DNA of 6,018 bases from Deltaproteobacteria bacterium (GTDB lineage Bacteria; Desulfobacterota; GWC2-55-46; DRQE01): positions 1 through 6,018 of the forward strand of contig DRQE01000057.1 in the NCBI GenBank assembly GCA_011371515.1, in the 5' to 3' direction. The position numbers were made by a program, and so were the translations under genes. The notes under the pieces are model-generated. The model was not told the DNA's origin, searched no databases, and saw only the letters and a program-made list of their open reading frames with translations. Of the stretch, positions 5,356-6,018 are shown piece by piece. Position 1 is the stretch's first letter. Each line of letters begins with the position of its first letter.

Positions 5356-6018
5356 ATGAGACGCAAAGGCATAATAGTTCCTCTCTTACTGTTTGTTCTG
5401 ACGGTGCTTACCACCATGACCGCAGGTGCCCTCTACGAGGGTGCCCCCATACTGGAAGACCCGTGGAAGATACTGGTGGGGCTACCTTTTTCAGCCTCCC
5501 TTCTTTTCATCCTTGGCACCCACGAGCTCGGTCATTACTTTGCAGCAAGATACCACAGGGTGGATGTAACCCCGCCGTTTTTCATACCCGCTCCACCAAT
5601 ACCACCCATGATAGGTACCTTCGGGGCTGTCATAAAGATGCGCTCGCCCATAGCCACGAAGAGGGCGCTTGTGGATATAGGGGCAGCAGGCCCGCTTACA
5701 GGATTTGTTGCCGCACTGGTTATAACCATCGTGGGGCTTACCATGTCGAAGGTCATGCCTGCCCCTGAAGAGCCTGCACTGGGGCTGGGCTCTTCCCTTA
5801 TATTCGAGCTCTTGGGCCGCATCGTGGTGGGTGAGCTTCCCGATGGGTATGAGCTATATCTTCATCCCGTTGCCTTTGCAGGCTGGATAGGTTTTTTTGT
5901 AACCTCACTGAATCTTCTGCCCATAGGCCAGCTCGACGGCGGTCATCTCATCTATGCGCTCTTCGGCAAGACACACTTTGCCATCTCACGGCTCATGACG
6001 GTCGTGCTCGTTGCCCTC
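5356..6018 (+). CDS. Site-2 protease family (M50) intramembrane zinc metalloprotease, 3'-truncated
   Basis: The frame is open from ATG 5356 to the window edge, giving 221 residues with no stop. Site-2 proteases cut substrates within the membrane, often in regulated proteolysis. Zinc site motifs are visible: HELGH at 56-60 (ligands H56 and H60, catalytic E57) inside a hydrophobic segment, and NLLPIGQLDGGH at 186-197, whose D194 is the usual third ligand. Conserved PPFFIPAP and GTFGAVIKMRSP, followed by IGAAGPLTGF near 108-117, resemble the EGY1-like bacterial S2P subgroup. Hydrophobic stretches near 6-24, 38-56, 108-129, 171-189 and 206-221 indicate a multi-pass inner-membrane protein. No PDZ domain is seen before the cut. 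ATG 5356 gives a typical N-terminus (short basic head, then a membrane helix), though the Shine-Dalgarno is poor. The gene diverges from the minus-strand cluster. Its substrate is unknown. Confidence 0.9.
   Translation, partial: MRRKGIIVPLLLFVLTVLTTMTAGALYEGAPILEDPWKILVGLPFSASLLFILGTHELGHYFAARYHRVDVTPPFFIPAPPIPPMIGTFGAVIKMRSPIATKRALVDIGAAGPLTGFVAALVITIVGLTMSKVMPAPEEPALGLGSSLIFELLGRIVVGELPDGYELYLHPVAFAGWIGFFVTSLNLLPIGQLDGGHLIYALFGKTHFAISRLMTVVLVAL

Noticed and set aside
5130..5417. 95-residue minus-strand open frame spanning the divergent promoter region
   Set aside because: It overlaps the PP-loop gene in another frame and crosses both promoters and the M50 start; its sequence resembles no known protein.
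5463..5768. 101-residue + strand open frame inside the M50 gene region
   Set aside because: It is in a different frame from the protease reading that carries HELGH and the other S2P motifs, so it is an out-of-frame shadow.
1..6018. CRISPR arrays, tRNA or rRNA genes, insertion sequences, attachment sites
   Set aside because: Reading both strands showed no regularly spaced direct repeats, no tRNA-like cloverleaf outside coding sequence, no transposase-like frames and no terminal inverted repeats.

Overview
The window looks like a compact chromosomal segment of a bacterium of middling GC content. Genes are packed end to end with overlaps or gaps of a few bases. Ile ATA codons are frequent, and there are no mobile elements, RNA genes or repeat arrays. 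The gene set is bacterial housekeeping: a RarA-type AAA+ ATPase, a tRNA CCA-end nucleotidyltransferase and a site-2 protease. With it come a LarE-type sulfur transferase, a ThiI/MnmA-like PP-loop protein with a C-terminal extension, and a DUF1848 iron-sulfur candidate. This mix would suit an anaerobic or deep-branching lineage such as Nitrospirota (Thermodesulfovibrio relatives) or Desulfobacterota. That placement is a low-confidence inference from gene content only.

Layout. The left edge (2-1129, + strand) is the 3' part of rarA, cut just upstream of its Walker A loop. It converges, with a 3-base gap, on a four-gene minus-strand cluster covering 1133-5263. Read in the direction of transcription, the cluster is: PP-loop tRNA-thiolation-like protein (5263-4220), LarE-type sulfur transferase (4229-3375, 10-base overlap), CCA-adding-type nucleotidyltransferase (3354-2002, 20-base gap) and DUF1848 protein (2005-1133, 4-base ATGA overlap). 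The spacing strongly suggests one transcript. A good sigma-70-like promoter sits upstream at 5308-5337. Its -10 element overlaps the -10 of a divergent promoter for the right-hand gene, a membrane site-2 (M50) metalloprotease (5356 to the window edge, + strand), which is truncated at its 3' end.

How they may work together. Two ATP-pyrophosphatase (PP-loop) sulfur-handling enzymes followed by a tRNA 3'-end nucleotidyltransferase suggest a tRNA maturation or modification operon. LarE is known for nickel-pincer cofactor synthesis, but no larB or larC is visible here, so its role in this setting is open. DUF1848, whose C-terminal cysteine cluster contains an exact radical-SAM-type CX3CX2C spacing, is translationally coupled to the nucleotidyltransferase and may belong to the same process. 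No entirely new system is evident. The most interesting parts are the composition of this operon and the cysteine constellations in three of its four proteins. No stretch of more than 300 bases lacks a gene; the only sizeable intergenic region is the roughly 90-base divergent promoter region.
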